From Novipirellula caenicola (GTDB lineage Bacteria; Planctomycetota; Planctomycetia; Pirellulales; Pirellulaceae), in NCBI RefSeq assembly GCF_039545035.1, contig NZ_BAABRO010000015.1:62001-126000 (forward strand): DNA of 64,000 nucleotides, read 5' to 3'. A program made the translations under genes and the position numbers. Every line of letters begins with the position of its first letter. Position 1 is the first letter of the stretch. Shown in pieces: positions 50,859-60,725 of the stretch. The notes beneath the pieces are model-generated. The model saw only the letters and a program-made list of their open reading frames with translations. It made no database searches and was not told the DNA's origin.

Positions 50859-52355
50859 ATGGACACTACCGAGGTGAATCTGGTTGACTCGTTGCATCGT
50901 CTCGATGCGTTTCCCGACTCCAATGCGACCGTTGAATTTCATGAGACCCACATCTCGTGGGTCTTCCTTGTGGGCGACTATGCATACAAGATTAAAAAAC
51001 CGGTGAAAACCGAGTTTCTCGATTACAGCTCGCTCGAAAAACGCCGACGGCTGTGCCAAGAAGAACTGCGATTGGACAGCCGTTTTGCCGACGATTTGTA
51101 CTTAGACGTCGTGCCCATTTGTAAGGTCGATGGAAAACTTCGGGTGGAAGGTGACGGCGAACCGGTGGAGTACGCGGTCAAAATGCGTCGCTTTCCCAGT
51201 GACGCCCTGCTAAGCGAACGGGTCAAGGCAGGCCGAGTGACATTGAGCGAGGTGTCGCAATTGAGCGATTCCATTGCCGATTTTCATCACTCAGCCGCAC
51301 GATGCGAAGAAGCCGATGCAATCAGTTGGCCTGAGTTCGTGTTCGACAACATGAGATCCATGCTGCGTCAATTAAAACAGGTTTGCTCGGCACCGACGGT
51401 GACAACGATTTACGCGGTAGAGCAGTGGTCCGAATCGCTCATCCGAGAACATGCAGAGCTGTTCACTCAGCGTGCGAAAGCAGGGTTCATTCGTGAATGC
51501 CATGGCGATCTGCATTTGGAAAATGTCGTCAATTGGCAGGGCCGGTTCATTCCATTTGACGGGATCGAGTTTAATTCGCGGATGCGTTGGATCGATGTGA
51601 TGAGCGATGCTGCATTTTTGATGATGGATTTCGCCGCTCGCGGGCACCTCGAACTCGGTCGCAGTTTTATGAATGATTATCTCCAACGCACCGGAGACTA
51701 CGAATCGCTACGCACCCTTCGCTGGTTTCTTGTTTACCGCGCCATCGTTCGCGGTTTGGTCGCGTCGATCCGTGCTAAACAATCTGATGCGTCCGCAGCC
51801 GAACGTGAAGATGCAGAAGCGGATTGCCGCGGCCATATCGCATTAGCCCATCGATTCACGACCGAGGAAACGCCCACCCTTTGGATCACCCACGGAGTTA
51901 GCGGTAGTGGGAAAACAACCAAAAGCGAACGCATCGTTCAGCAAGACGACTGTTTTCGGATTCGCAGCGATGTCGAACGCAAACGCATCTATGGGATGCA
52001 GCCGACGGAACGTTTCTCGCGAAGTGATCTGTACAGTGACGAAGCCACGGCCGCGACATACCAGCGATTGCAGCACCTCGCAAAATTGATTCTGCGAGCG
52101 GGGTATTCGGTGGTCGTCGACGCGACGTTTCTGCAGCAATCCCAGCGTTCCTGTTTTCGAGAGCTAGCCTCTCGCGAATCTGCGACCTTTGCAATCTTGG
52201 ATTGTTCCGCCGACACCGACACGCTGTATCAACGTGTGGCGGATCGGGCTCGTGGCAACGGCGATGCATCGGATGCCGATCATGAGGTGCTGCGACACCA
52301 ACTTGCATCACGTCAGCCGCTCACTCCCAACGAACGGCAGTATGTCGTCAAATAA
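50859..52355 (+). CDS. APH-like domain fused to a P-loop kinase (Rv2004c-type)
   Basis: A 498-residue two-domain protein. The N-terminal part resembles aminoglycoside phosphotransferases/choline kinases (IKKPVKTEFLDY, ECHGDLHLENVV near 213, IPFDGIEFNSRMRWIDVMSD). The C-terminal part is a P-loop kinase with GVSGSGKTT near residue 345 and DCFRIRSDVERKRIYG, VVDATFL. This fusion matches Rv2004c of Mycobacterium tuberculosis, a DosR regulon gene next to a USP, the same arrangement as here (USP 49 bp upstream). Antibiotic resistance is unlikely; the substrate is unknown. Confidence 0.86.
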   Translation: MDTTEVNLVDSLHRLDAFPDSNATVEFHETHISWVFLVGDYAYKIKKPVKTEFLDYSSLEKRRRLCQEELRLDSRFADDLYLDVVPICKVDGKLRVEGDGEPVEYAVKMRRFPSDALLSERVKAGRVTLSEVSQLSDSIADFHHSAARCEEADAISWPEFVFDNMRSMLRQLKQVCSAPTVTTIYAVEQWSESLIREHAELFTQRAKAGFIRECHGDLHLENVVNWQGRFIPFDGIEFNSRMRWIDVMSDAAFLMMDFAARGHLELGRSFMNDYLQRTGDYESLRTLRWFLVYRAIVRGLVASIRAKQSDASAAEREDAEADCRGHIALAHRFTTEETPTLWITHGVSGSGKTTKSERIVQQDDCFRIRSDVERKRIYGMQPTERFSRSDLYSDEATAATYQRLQHLAKLILRAGYSVVVDATFLQQSQRSCFRELASRESATFAILDCSADTDTLYQRVADRARGNGDASDADHEVLRHQLASRQPLTPNERQYVVK

Positions 52356-52393
52356 TCGATTCGATCGAATCGTCCGCGTGATCGACGATGGGG

Positions 52394-52570
52394 TTACCTT
52401 GTCAAAAAATAGTAGGCGGCTGCGATCGCTAGAATCCCAATCAAAATGAGTGGATAGGTCAAACCGACCACCGCAAAGGGGGCTCCGGGTGCTTTTTTAC
52501 CAAGCGGTTGATCTTCGGAATGAATGGATTCCTTAACGCTGTCCGTCACGTTTTTCTCTTTGTGATTCAT
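52394..52570 (-). CDS. 58-residue single-span membrane protein
   Basis: A short frame with a charged N-terminal half (MNHKEKNVTDSVKESIHSEDQPLGKKAP) and one membrane helix (FAVVGLTYPLILIGILAIAAAYYFL) ending LTR. A sigma-54-type promoter lies about 100 bp upstream, which supports it as a real gene. It converges on the APH/kinase gene. No known family recognised. With the peptides at 33639 and 16939 it makes three small membrane proteins behind sigma-54-type sites. Confidence 0.6.
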   Translation of the reverse strand: MNHKEKNVTDSVKESIHSEDQPLGKKAPGAPFAVVGLTYPLILIGILAIAAAYYFLTR

Positions 52571-52660
52571 GAACTAACCTTCAATTGTACGTCGTTGCAA
52601 TGAGAGTGGTGCCGACGCAGCCCGTTTTCGCCAAACGGTATCAGCACACCTTGCACACTT

Positions 52661-52677
52661 CGCATTTTGCGTGCCAC
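52661..52677 (-). promoter_or_regulatory. sigma-54 promoter for the 58-residue membrane protein
   Basis: On the minus strand CGTGGCACGCAAAATGCG: exact TGGCACG at -24, GG (52675-52674), ten bases, GC (52663-52662); the -12 is ATGC. The remainder of 52571-52876 holds no gene I can support. Confidence 0.6.
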
Positions 52678-52876
52678 GAAACCAAGCTCGCACGCCACTT
52701 GCAGGCTGTCCATTGTCAACCTGTTCGCATTCTCAACAGACCGTTGACTCAGCACGACCGCGACTGCGTGTTCATCGTTCATGATGGTTGATGAACACGC
52801 AGTTCTGCGTCGTTCGCTCCGGTGGCGAGTCTCGATGCATCCCATCGGAACTCGCTTTGGGCTTTCGCGATGTTGC

Positions 52877-55800
52877 CTACGACAGAAGCGTGAGCAGGGA
52901 ATCGTCGAGCAGCGATGGTGTCGCTACTTCGCTTTCTGCCATCGCTTTGTCCACTGCGTCGAGATTAACCGTCGACTGAGGCTCGCTCGTATCGTTCGCC
53001 GCATTGGATCGGACGAGCAGTGAGCCAGACGGCGTGTCGCCAAAGAGCGTGTCGACCGCAGCATCGTTCGTCACCGAGTCGGGGCTGTCATCGGTGGCCG
53101 TCGAGGGCAACAATGCAGGAAGCGATGGCGACGTTTCACTGGTCGCAGTCGTGTTCACGCTAGTGCGGTTAAGCTGATTGATCACACGCAGAGCATCGAG
53201 TGCGGTGACTTTGTTGTCGCGATTGACATCCAGGAACCGGGGAATGATCGATTCACCTTCGCCGCCACCATGGCGACCAAGCGAATTGATCACCAACAAA
53301 GCATCCATGGCGGTCGTTTCGCCGCTGGCGTTGGTGTCGGTGGGCTGCAGAATGTTGGTCGGAGGGGCATTGGAAAGCGATCCAGGCCCCGTCGAGGTGC
53401 GGATCGCAAAAATGCGATCTTCCAATTGAGGTTCAAACACAACCGCATACACTCCCCCGGCTTCGAGTGATGCGGTGGCAACGGTACCGATCATGTTGCT
53501 CACGATCATCGCATCGGTGTCAAAGATCAGAACCGTTTCGCTCAGCGACGCGGTACCCACCGGCGTGATGGTGACGATCGTGTCAACGAGCGACTGGAAC
53601 AAGATCGCAGTCGTTGTACCGTCGCCGGGGACAGGTTGTCCTCCTTCGACCTGATTGGGGATGACCACGCGAGGAACGGTAGGCGGACGATCATCGTCAA
53701 GGATGGTTCCATCAGCCGTCGCGATATCGATCGACGCATTGCCAGTCGCGTTGCTCAGCGTCACGCGGAAGCTTTCGTTGTTTTCGATCGTGGTGTCTCC
53801 GGCAACGTTCACGGTGATCGTCTTGCTTGACTCACCGGCCGCAAAACGGACCTCGCCACTTGGAAAAACGCCATCCTCGAAATCGTTGGCCGATGCGGGA
53901 TTGTTGCCAATACCGGTAACCACAAAGTCGACCGTGGTCGCGTCCGCTGTATTGTCCGCACGTGTCACGATAAAGGAAAACGGTGTGAACCCCGAGTTGC
54001 CTTCGTTCTTGAGGGCATCGGTCGCCGTGATGGACAACCGGGCTGGAGTAACCGTCCCGTTCAAATTCGATTCGAATGCTCCGATGTCAAACCCGGCACC
54101 TTGGGGACGTGCGACTCCTCTTTGGTCAATGGCCAATCCAGCGGCGACGCCCGCGTTTAGTGCTGGACTGCCTTGCAGCAATGCAATGGTAGGCGTCGGA
54201 CCACCATTATCCCCCAGCATGTCTAGTAGCGGGTCGACATCGATGATGTCGCTCGGCAATGAACCCGTCAGAGAGACCCCTGTCGAATTTCCAAACAGGT
54301 TGTTGCCACCGCTGGTAATCGAGCCCGAGGCGTCCGTCCCGGTCGTCGCATTGTTGTTGGCAACGAGCGTGTTGGTGACGGTGAAGACGCCGCCGAGCGT
54401 ATTGATTCCTCCGCCAGCGACCGCGGTGTTGCCGGCAATCGTAACACTGGTCAACGTGACATTGGCCCCTTCGCTGCTGATGCCGCCACCGTTGTTGGTC
54501 GCGATGTTGGCGGCAATCGTCGAGTTGGTGATGGTGATATCACCGCTTGTTCCATCGTTGAAGATACCGCCGCCATCGACTGATGTATTTCCTGACACGG
54601 TAGAACGATGGACGACAAGCGTGCCGTCGCTACTGTTCCACAGCCCGCCACCCTCGTTGGTCGCCGTGTTTGCCGAAATCGTGCTGTCGGTGATCGAAAC
54701 GCTCCCCGCGCCAGTGATATGCAGTCCGCCGCCATTTCCCGGTGCGTCACCTGTGGAATTGCCATGCAGCTGAGCTCCGCTGATCACGATCGAGTCGCCC
54801 GCGTTGTCTTCGATGCCTCCTCCGGCCCGACTCGCTGAATTGGACGTGATTGTGACGTCTGAAATGGTTATCGTGCCGCCAAGGTTCAAAATTCCTCCAC
54901 CGCTGCCACTGTCGCCATCGGCAACATTGTTGCTGATGGAACCGCCGGTGATGTTCACGGTACCTCCGTTATTAAAGATCCCACCGCCCCCGTCGTCCGC
55001 GACATCGCCCGATGCGGTGTTTCCATCGATGGTGGTGCCATCGATCGTCATCGTTCCGGTTCCGTTCCACAGACCACCTCCTTCGAGTGCCGCAGAGTTC
55101 CCCGAGATCGTGCCGCCGGAAATCGAGATGTCGGCGGCGCCCGTTACATGCAGCCCGCCGCCGTTACCGGGGTTCGCTGCGGCGATGTTGTTGGTCAATG
55201 TCACGCCCGTCAAGTCGGTTCCACCATCGGCCCCCGAGGCGTCTTCGATCCCACCGCCGGCTCGGTTGGCTGTGTTTGCCGTGATGGTCGCGTCCGTAAT
55301 CGACATCGTCCCATCGCTGGCATTAAAAATCCCGCCGCCACTGCCGCTAACGCCATCAGCGACATTGTTGCTGATTACCGTCGAGCTGCCGGTGATAGTG
55401 AGCGTGCCGCCGTTATTAAAGATCCCGCCGCCTCCGTCGTCCGCGGCGTCGCCCGATGCGGTGTTTCCATCGATGGTGGTGCCATCGATCGTCATCGTTC
55501 CGGTGCCGTTCCACAGACCGCCTCCTTCGAGCGCTGCAGAGTTCCCCGAGATCGTGCCGCCGGTAATCGAGATGTCGGCGGCGCCCGTTACATGCAGCCC
55601 GCCGCCGTTACCAGGATTTGCTGCGGCGATGTTGTTGGTCAATGTCACGCCCGTCAAGTCGGTTCCACCGTCGGCCCCCGAGGCGTCTTCGATCCCACCG
55701 CCGGCCCGGTTGGCAGTGTTTCCCGTGATGGTCACGCCCGTAATCGAGATCGTCCCATTGGTCGCATTAAAAATCCCGCCGCCACTGCCGCTAACGCCAT

Positions 55801-58800
55801 CAGCGACATTGTTGCTGATTACCGTCGAGCTGCCGGTGATGGTGAGCGTGCCGCCGTTATTAAAGATCCCGCCGCCCCCGTCGTCCGCGGCGTCGCCCGA
55901 TGCGGTGTTTCCATCGATGGTGGTGCCATCGATTGTCATCGTTCCAGTACCATTCCACAGCCCACCTCCTTCGAGCGCCGCGGAGTTCCCCGAGATCGTG
56001 CCGCCGGTAATCGAGATGTCGGCGGCGCCCGTTACATGCAGCCCGCCGCCGTTTCCCGGCGCCGCGAAACCGATTGGTCCGGCGACGTTGCCTGAGACAG
56101 TTGTATTACTCAACTCGACCGATCCGAGAATGATTTCGATCGCACCGCCTGCGCGGTGCGACGCATTCTGATCGATCACCGTTCCGGTGATGGTCACATC
56201 GCCATCAACGCTCAACAAACCACCCCCGCTGCCGCTGGTTCCATTGGCAAAATTCTGTTCAATCAAGCCACCGCTGATCGAAAGCGTCCCGCCATCGTTA
56301 AAAATCCCGCCGCCTCCCTGAGTTGCCTCATTGCCGCTAGCCGAATTCAATTGGACTGTCACATTGGATAGCGTCAGTGTTCCGCTGACGCTGTTCCACA
56401 AGCCTCCTCCCTCGGCAGCCGCCGTATTGCCTGATACCAAGCCACCGCTGATCGTGACCTCGCCAGCCCCGCTAATATGCAGCCCACCGCCGTTGCCTGG
56501 ATTCGCTGCGGCGCCGTTACCAACCCCGGCGCTGTTGTTGCTTAACTCAACACCAATCAAATCAACTTCACCGTCTGCCCCCGAGGCGTCTTCGATTCCG
56601 CCGCCGGCTCGGTTGGCAGTGTTTCCCGTGATGGTCGCGTCCGTAATCGAGATCGTTCCCTCGGAGGCATTGAAAATTCCGCCGCCACTGCCGCTAACGC
56701 CATCAGCGACATTGTTGCTGATTACCGTCGAGCTGCCGGTGACGGTGAGCGTGCCGCCGTTATTAAAGATCCCGCCGCCCCCGTCGTCCGCGGCGTCGCC
56801 CGATGCGGTGTTTCCAGCGATGGTAGTGCCGTCGATCGTCATCGTTCCAGTGCCATTCCACAGACCGCCTCCTTCGAGTGCCGCAGAGTTCCCCGAGATC
56901 GTGCCGCCGGTAATCGAGATGTCGGCGGCGCCCGTTACATGCAGCCCGCCGCCGTTTCCCGGCGCCGCGAAACCGATTGGTCCGGCGACGTTGCCTGAGA
57001 CAGTTGTATTACTCAACTCGACCGATCCGAGAATGATTTCGATCGCACCGCCTGCGCGGTGCGACGCATTCTGATCGATCACCGTTCCGGTGATGGTCAC
57101 ATCGCCATCAACGCTCAACAAACCACCCCCGCTGCCGCTGGTTCCATTGGCAAAATTCTGTTCAATCAAGCCACCGCTGATCGAAAGCGTCCCGCCATCG
57201 TTAAAAATCCCGCCGCCTCCCTGAGTTGCCTCATTGCCGCTAGCCGAATTCAATTGGACTGTCACATTGGATAGCGTCAGTGTTCCGCTGACGCTGTTCC
57301 ACAAGCCTCCTCCCTCGGCAGCCGCCGTATTGCCTGATACCAAGCCACCGCTGATCGTGACCTCGCCAGCCCCGCTAATATGCAGCCCACCGCCGTTGCC
57401 TGGATTCGCTGCGGCGCCGTTACCAACCCCGGCGCTGTTGTTGCTTAACTCAACACCAATCAAATCAACTTCACCGTCTGCCCCCGAGGCGTCTTCGATT
57501 CCGCCGCCGGCTCGGTTGGCAGTGTTTCCCGTGATGGTCGCGTCCGTAATCGAGATCGTTCCCTCGGAGGCATTGAAAATTCCGCCGCCACTGCCGCTAA
57601 CGCCATCAGCGACATTGTTGCTGATTACCGTCGAGCTGCCGGTGACGGTGAGCGTGCCGCCGTTATTAAAGATCCCGCCGCCCCCGTCGTCCGCGGCATC
57701 GCCCGATGCGGTATTTCCATCGATGGCGGTGCCATTGATCGTCATCGTTCCGGTGCCATTCCACAGACCACCTCCTTCGAGTGCCGCGGAGTTACCCGAG
57801 ATCGTGCCGCCGGAAATCGAGATGTCGGCGGCGCCTGTTACGTGCAGCCCGCCGCCGTTACCGGGGTTCGCTGCGGCGATGTTGTTGGTCAATGTCACGC
57901 CCGTCAAGTCGGTTCCACCGTCGGCCCCCGAGGCGTCTTCGATCCCACCGCCGGCTCGGTTGGCAGTGTTTCCCGTGATGGTCGCGTCCGTAATCAAGAT
58001 CGTTCCCTCGGAGGCATTGAAAATTCCGCCGCCACTGCCGCTAACGCCATCAGCCACATTGTTGCTGATTACCGTCGAGCTGCCGGTGATGATGACCGTG
58101 CCGCCGTTATTAAAGATCCCGCCGCCTCCGTCGTCGGCGGCATCGCCCGATGCGGTATTTCCATCGATGGTGGTGCCGTCGATCGTCATCGTTCCGGTGC
58201 CATTCCACAGACCGCCTCCTTCGAGTGCCGCAGAGTTACCCGAGATCGTGCCGCCGGAAATCGAGATGTCGGCCGCACCTGTTACATGTAGCCCACCACC
58301 GTTGCCGGGGTTCGCTGCGGCGATGTTGTTGGTCAATGTCACGCCCGTCAAGTCGGTTCCACCGTCGACCCCCGAGGCGTCTTCGATCCCACCGCCGGCT
58401 CGGTTTGCTGTGTTTGCCGTGATGGTCGCGTCCGTAATCGAGATCGTTCCCTCGGAGGCATTGAAAATTCCGCCGCCACTGCCGCTGGTGCCATCGGCGA
58501 CATTGTTGCTGATTACCGTCGAGCTGCCGGTGATGGTGAGCGTGCCGCCGTTATTAAAGATCCCGCCGCCCCCGTCGTCCGCGGCATCGCCCGATGCGGT
58601 GTTTCCATCGATGGTGGTGCCATCGATCGTCATCGTTCCGGTGCCGTTCCACAGACCGCCTCCTTCGAGTGCCGCAGAGTTCCCCGAGATCGTGCCGCCG
58701 GTAATCATGATGTCGGCCCCACCTGTAACGTGCAGACCGCCGCCGTTTCCCGGCGCCGCGAAACCGATTGGTCCGGCGACGTTACCTGAGACAGTTGTAT

Positions 58801-60070
58801 TACTCAACTCGACCGATCCGAGAATGATTTCGATCGCACCGCCTGCGCGGTGCGACGCATTCTGATCGATCACCGTTCCCGTGATGGTCACGTCGCCATC
58901 AACGCTTAGCAAACCACCCCCACTGCCGCTGGTTCCGTCCGCAAAATTCTGTTCAATCGAGCCACCACTGATCGAAAGCGTCCCGCCATCGTTAAAAATC
59001 CCGCCGCCTCCCTGAGTTGCCTCATTGCCGCTAGCCGAATTCAATTGGACTGTCACATTGGATAGCGTCAATGTTCCGTTGGCGCTGTTCCAAAGGCCAC
59101 CCCCTTCGGCCGCGGCGGTGTTGCCCGTAACGGTACCCCCACTGATCGAGACATCACCAGCCCCACTGATATGAAGTCCACCTCCATTACCAGGGTTTGC
59201 TACGGCGCCGTTGCCAACACCGGCACTATTGTTGCTCAGTGTGATTCCGCTCAGAGCAACGCTTCCATTCAACCCCGAGGCGTCTTCGATTCCTCCGCCG
59301 GCTCGGTTGGCCACGTTCCCCGAGATGGTCGAGTTCGCAATGGCGAGTGCGCCACCGTTTGCGTTAAAAATCGCCCCGCCACTGCCAGCGACTCCCGACG
59401 CTGTGTTTCCACTGAGGATGGAATTGGCGATGTTCAGGGTTCCGCCATCGTTGAAGATCCCGCCGCCCCCTTCGCTTGCCGCGTCACCGTTCGCGGTGTT
59501 ACCCGACAACGTCACCGAATCGAGAAAGAGTGATTGACCGGCGGCAACATAAATCGCGCCGCCGACGGCCGCGGTCCCGTTAAGCAACGTCAATCCTTGA
59601 AGATACACCTCGTTGCTAATCGCGGGATCTGCGTTCGCATCGATCGAGAAAATTTGTGACGCGTTACCACCACTGATCGTGATCTCGGTGGCGTCCACCA
59701 ACGCAATCGCTAATGAGTCAGTGATCGACAATTCGCTGGTGAGCGTGATCGTCGATAAATCGGGAATGAATGAAATCGAATCGATGATGCCTGGTCCAGC
59801 GTCACCGGCGATCGTATCGGAGTTGATCACCGCGTTTGTATTCGCTGCCTGGATCGCTTCCCGCAAGCTAAGCAGTCCATCTTCGGCGACAATGTCGGCG
59901 GCAGTGTTGACGATAAAGCTTGCCAGCACTCGACGGTCCTCAAGTGGTTCTGCTAACAAACGTCGAATCCGTGACCGTTTTCTGGGACATGGCGACTTTC
60001 GGTTTCGTCCCGTCTTCCCTTTTGCACGTGATGAAATTGCAAGTAGGTTGGGGGTCGGAATGCCAAGCAT
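52877..60070 (-). CDS. giant LEPR-XLL beta-helix repeat surface protein with dockerin-like end
   Basis: A 2397-residue secreted or surface protein. The basic N-terminus ends in LAEPLEDRRVLASF, the planctomycete LEPR-XLL export-type motif. Residues about 110-1940 are a right-handed beta-helix built from polymorphic-outer-membrane-protein-like units (GGGIFN, SGNTA, GNGGGLH; the last occurs eleven times). A choice-of-anchor-Q type end (DNGGPTPTIALLQGSPALNAG) follows at about 1920-2000, then a Calx-beta domain (about 2010-2130) and a dockerin-type region with two Ca-binding helices (DTNASGETTAMDALLVINSL and DVNRDNKVTALDALRVINQL, about 2240-2305). GGAG precedes ATG 60070. Long plus-strand frames opposite it are shadows of its composition. 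Confidence 0.93.
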   Translation of the reverse strand: MLGIPTPNLLAISSRAKGKTGRNRKSPCPRKRSRIRRLLAEPLEDRRVLASFIVNTAADIVAEDGLLSLREAIQAANTNAVINSDTIAGDAGPGIIDSISFIPDLSTITLTSELSITDSLAIALVDATEITISGGNASQIFSIDANADPAISNEVYLQGLTLLNGTAAVGGAIYVAAGQSLFLDSVTLSGNTANGDAASEGGGGIFNDGGTLNIANSILSGNTASGVAGSGGAIFNANGGALAIANSTISGNVANRAGGGIEDASGLNGSVALSGITLSNNSAGVGNGAVANPGNGGGLHISGAGDVSISGGTVTGNTAAAEGGGLWNSANGTLTLSNVTVQLNSASGNEATQGGGGIFNDGGTLSISGGSIEQNFADGTSGSGGGLLSVDGDVTITGTVIDQNASHRAGGAIEIILGSVELSNTTVSGNVAGPIGFAAPGNGGGLHVTGGADIMITGGTISGNSAALEGGGLWNGTGTMTIDGTTIDGNTASGDAADDGGGGIFNNGGTLTITGSSTVISNNVADGTSGSGGGIFNASEGTISITDATITANTANRAGGGIEDASGVDGGTDLTGVTLTNNIAAANPGNGGGLHVTGAADISISGGTISGNSAALEGGGLWNGTGTMTIDGTTIDGNTASGDAADDGGGGIFNNGGTVIITGSSTVISNNVADGVSGSGGGIFNASEGTILITDATITGNTANRAGGGIEDASGADGGTDLTGVTLTNNIAAANPGNGGGLHVTGAADISISGGTISGNSAALEGGGLWNGTGTMTINGTAIDGNTASGDAADDGGGGIFNNGGTLTVTGSSTVISNNVADGVSGSGGGIFNASEGTISITDATITGNTANRAGGGIEDASGADGEVDLIGVELSNNSAGVGNGAAANPGNGGGLHISGAGEVTISGGLVSGNTAAAEGGGLWNSVSGTLTLSNVTVQLNSASGNEATQGGGGIFNDGGTLSISGGLIEQNFANGTSGSGGGLLSVDGDVTITGTVIDQNASHRAGGAIEIILGSVELSNTTVSGNVAGPIGFAAPGNGGGLHVTGAADISITGGTISGNSAALEGGGLWNGTGTMTIDGTTIAGNTASGDAADDGGGGIFNNGGTLTVTGSSTVISNNVADGVSGSGGGIFNASEGTISITDATITGNTANRAGGGIEDASGADGEVDLIGVELSNNSAGVGNGAAANPGNGGGLHISGAGEVTISGGLVSGNTAAAEGGGLWNSVSGTLTLSNVTVQLNSASGNEATQGGGGIFNDGGTLSISGGLIEQNFANGTSGSGGGLLSVDGDVTITGTVIDQNASHRAGGAIEIILGSVELSNTTVSGNVAGPIGFAAPGNGGGLHVTGAADISITGGTISGNSAALEGGGLWNGTGTMTIDGTTIDGNTASGDAADDGGGGIFNNGGTLTITGSSTVISNNVADGVSGSGGGIFNATNGTISITGVTITGNTANRAGGGIEDASGADGGTDLTGVTLTNNIAAANPGNGGGLHVTGAADISITGGTISGNSAALEGGGLWNGTGTMTIDGTTIDGNTASGDAADDGGGGIFNNGGTLTITGSSTVISNNVADGVSGSGGGIFNASDGTMSITDATITANTANRAGGGIEDASGADGGTDLTGVTLTNNIAAANPGNGGGLHVTGAADISISGGTISGNSAALEGGGLWNGTGTMTIDGTTIDGNTASGDVADDGGGGIFNNGGTVNITGGSISNNVADGDSGSGGGILNLGGTITISDVTITSNSASRAGGGIEDNAGDSIVISGAQLHGNSTGDAPGNGGGLHITGAGSVSITDSTISANTATNEGGGLWNSSDGTLVVHRSTVSGNTSVDGGGIFNDGTSGDITITNSTIAANIATNNGGGISSEGANVTLTSVTIAGNTAVAGGGINTLGGVFTVTNTLVANNNATTGTDASGSITSGGNNLFGNSTGVSLTGSLPSDIIDVDPLLDMLGDNGGPTPTIALLQGSPALNAGVAAGLAIDQRGVARPQGAGFDIGAFESNLNGTVTPARLSITATDALKNEGNSGFTPFSFIVTRADNTADATTVDFVVTGIGNNPASANDFEDGVFPSGEVRFAAGESSKTITVNVAGDTTIENNESFRVTLSNATGNASIDIATADGTILDDDRPPTVPRVVIPNQVEGGQPVPGDGTTTAILFQSLVDTIVTITPVGTASLSETVLIFDTDAMIVSNMIGTVATASLEAGGVYAVVFEPQLEDRIFAIRTSTGPGSLSNAPPTNILQPTDTNASGETTAMDALLVINSLGRHGGGEGESIIPRFLDVNRDNKVTALDALRVINQLNRTSVNTTATSETSPSLPALLPSTATDDSPDSVTNDAAVDTLFGDTPSGSLLVRSNAANDTSEPQSTVNLDAVDKAMAESEVATPSLLDDSLLTLLS
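56051..57693 (-). repeat. 903-bp near-identical tandem duplication inside the giant gene
   Basis: The stretch beginning at 56051 recurs at 56954 with almost no differences for about 740 bp, an offset of 903 bp or 301 codons. Related but more diverged copies of parts of it lie near 55100-56050 and 57800-59100. Confidence 0.85.
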
Positions 60071-60249
60071 GATGATCTCCAGGTTGGGGGGCGTGATTTC
60101 AGCGTGGACCGCGTCATTACTTCCCTATTAGAGTGGGGGAAGTCTCGTCGTGCATCTCTGTTTCTGAGATGATCACGTGGGAAACCCAACAGTGACCGAT
60201 CCGCTTTGAGCGGCAAGCGTGGTGACTCGGCGTTGCCCAATCGGCCGGC

Positions 60250-60266
60250 GGCAAACGCCATGCCAT
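60250..60266 (-). promoter_or_regulatory. sigma-54 promoter for the giant surface protein
   Basis: On the minus strand ATGGCATGGCGTTTGCC: TGGCATG, N4, TTGC, with GG at 60264-60263 and GC at 60252-60251. The leader to ATG 60070 is about 170 bases. The rest of the 655-bp gap (60071-60725) shows no supported gene. Confidence 0.65.
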
Positions 60267-60725
60267 CGTCAGCCCAAACCACAGTGAGCCTGAATCGTTG
60301 GGTTCAAATGCATCCAGAAGAGAGTTCGCCACGGCCGGCGGTGGCGATCAGCGGTTGCCGCTGGCGAGGCCAAATTTCCGGTGAGATGACCGAGTCGCAC
60401 TTTGGGAATGAGGAGTGAAGGAACAGCGGAAATGTAGCGTTTTCGCAGCGTCATCCGTGTTCGTGTACCCTTTGCAAATCGAGACACGCGGGTCATGCCC
60501 GAGACAGCAACGATAGCGGCTCGATTGCTTGCGCGGTTCGCTGAAAAAGAAGAGATTTCACGCAAAGCACACTCTAATTTTTTCGCTATACTGCCCACGC
60601 CGACATCGTAAATCTCGTCCTGTGCTCGTGTGTCGAGTTTGGCTTTTCCATTCATCTCGAGCGATTCGGTCCCTGTCCGGTTTTGCAGGGCAGCCCTGTA
60701 CTCTTGTTCCCCGATAAGAAAATTC

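Noticed and set aside
53655-58865. Long plus-strand reading frames of 250-540 codons, Pro/Ala/Ser-rich
   Set aside because: They lie exactly opposite the giant beta-helix gene and repeat with its units; they are compositional shadows without ribosome sites or domain similarity.
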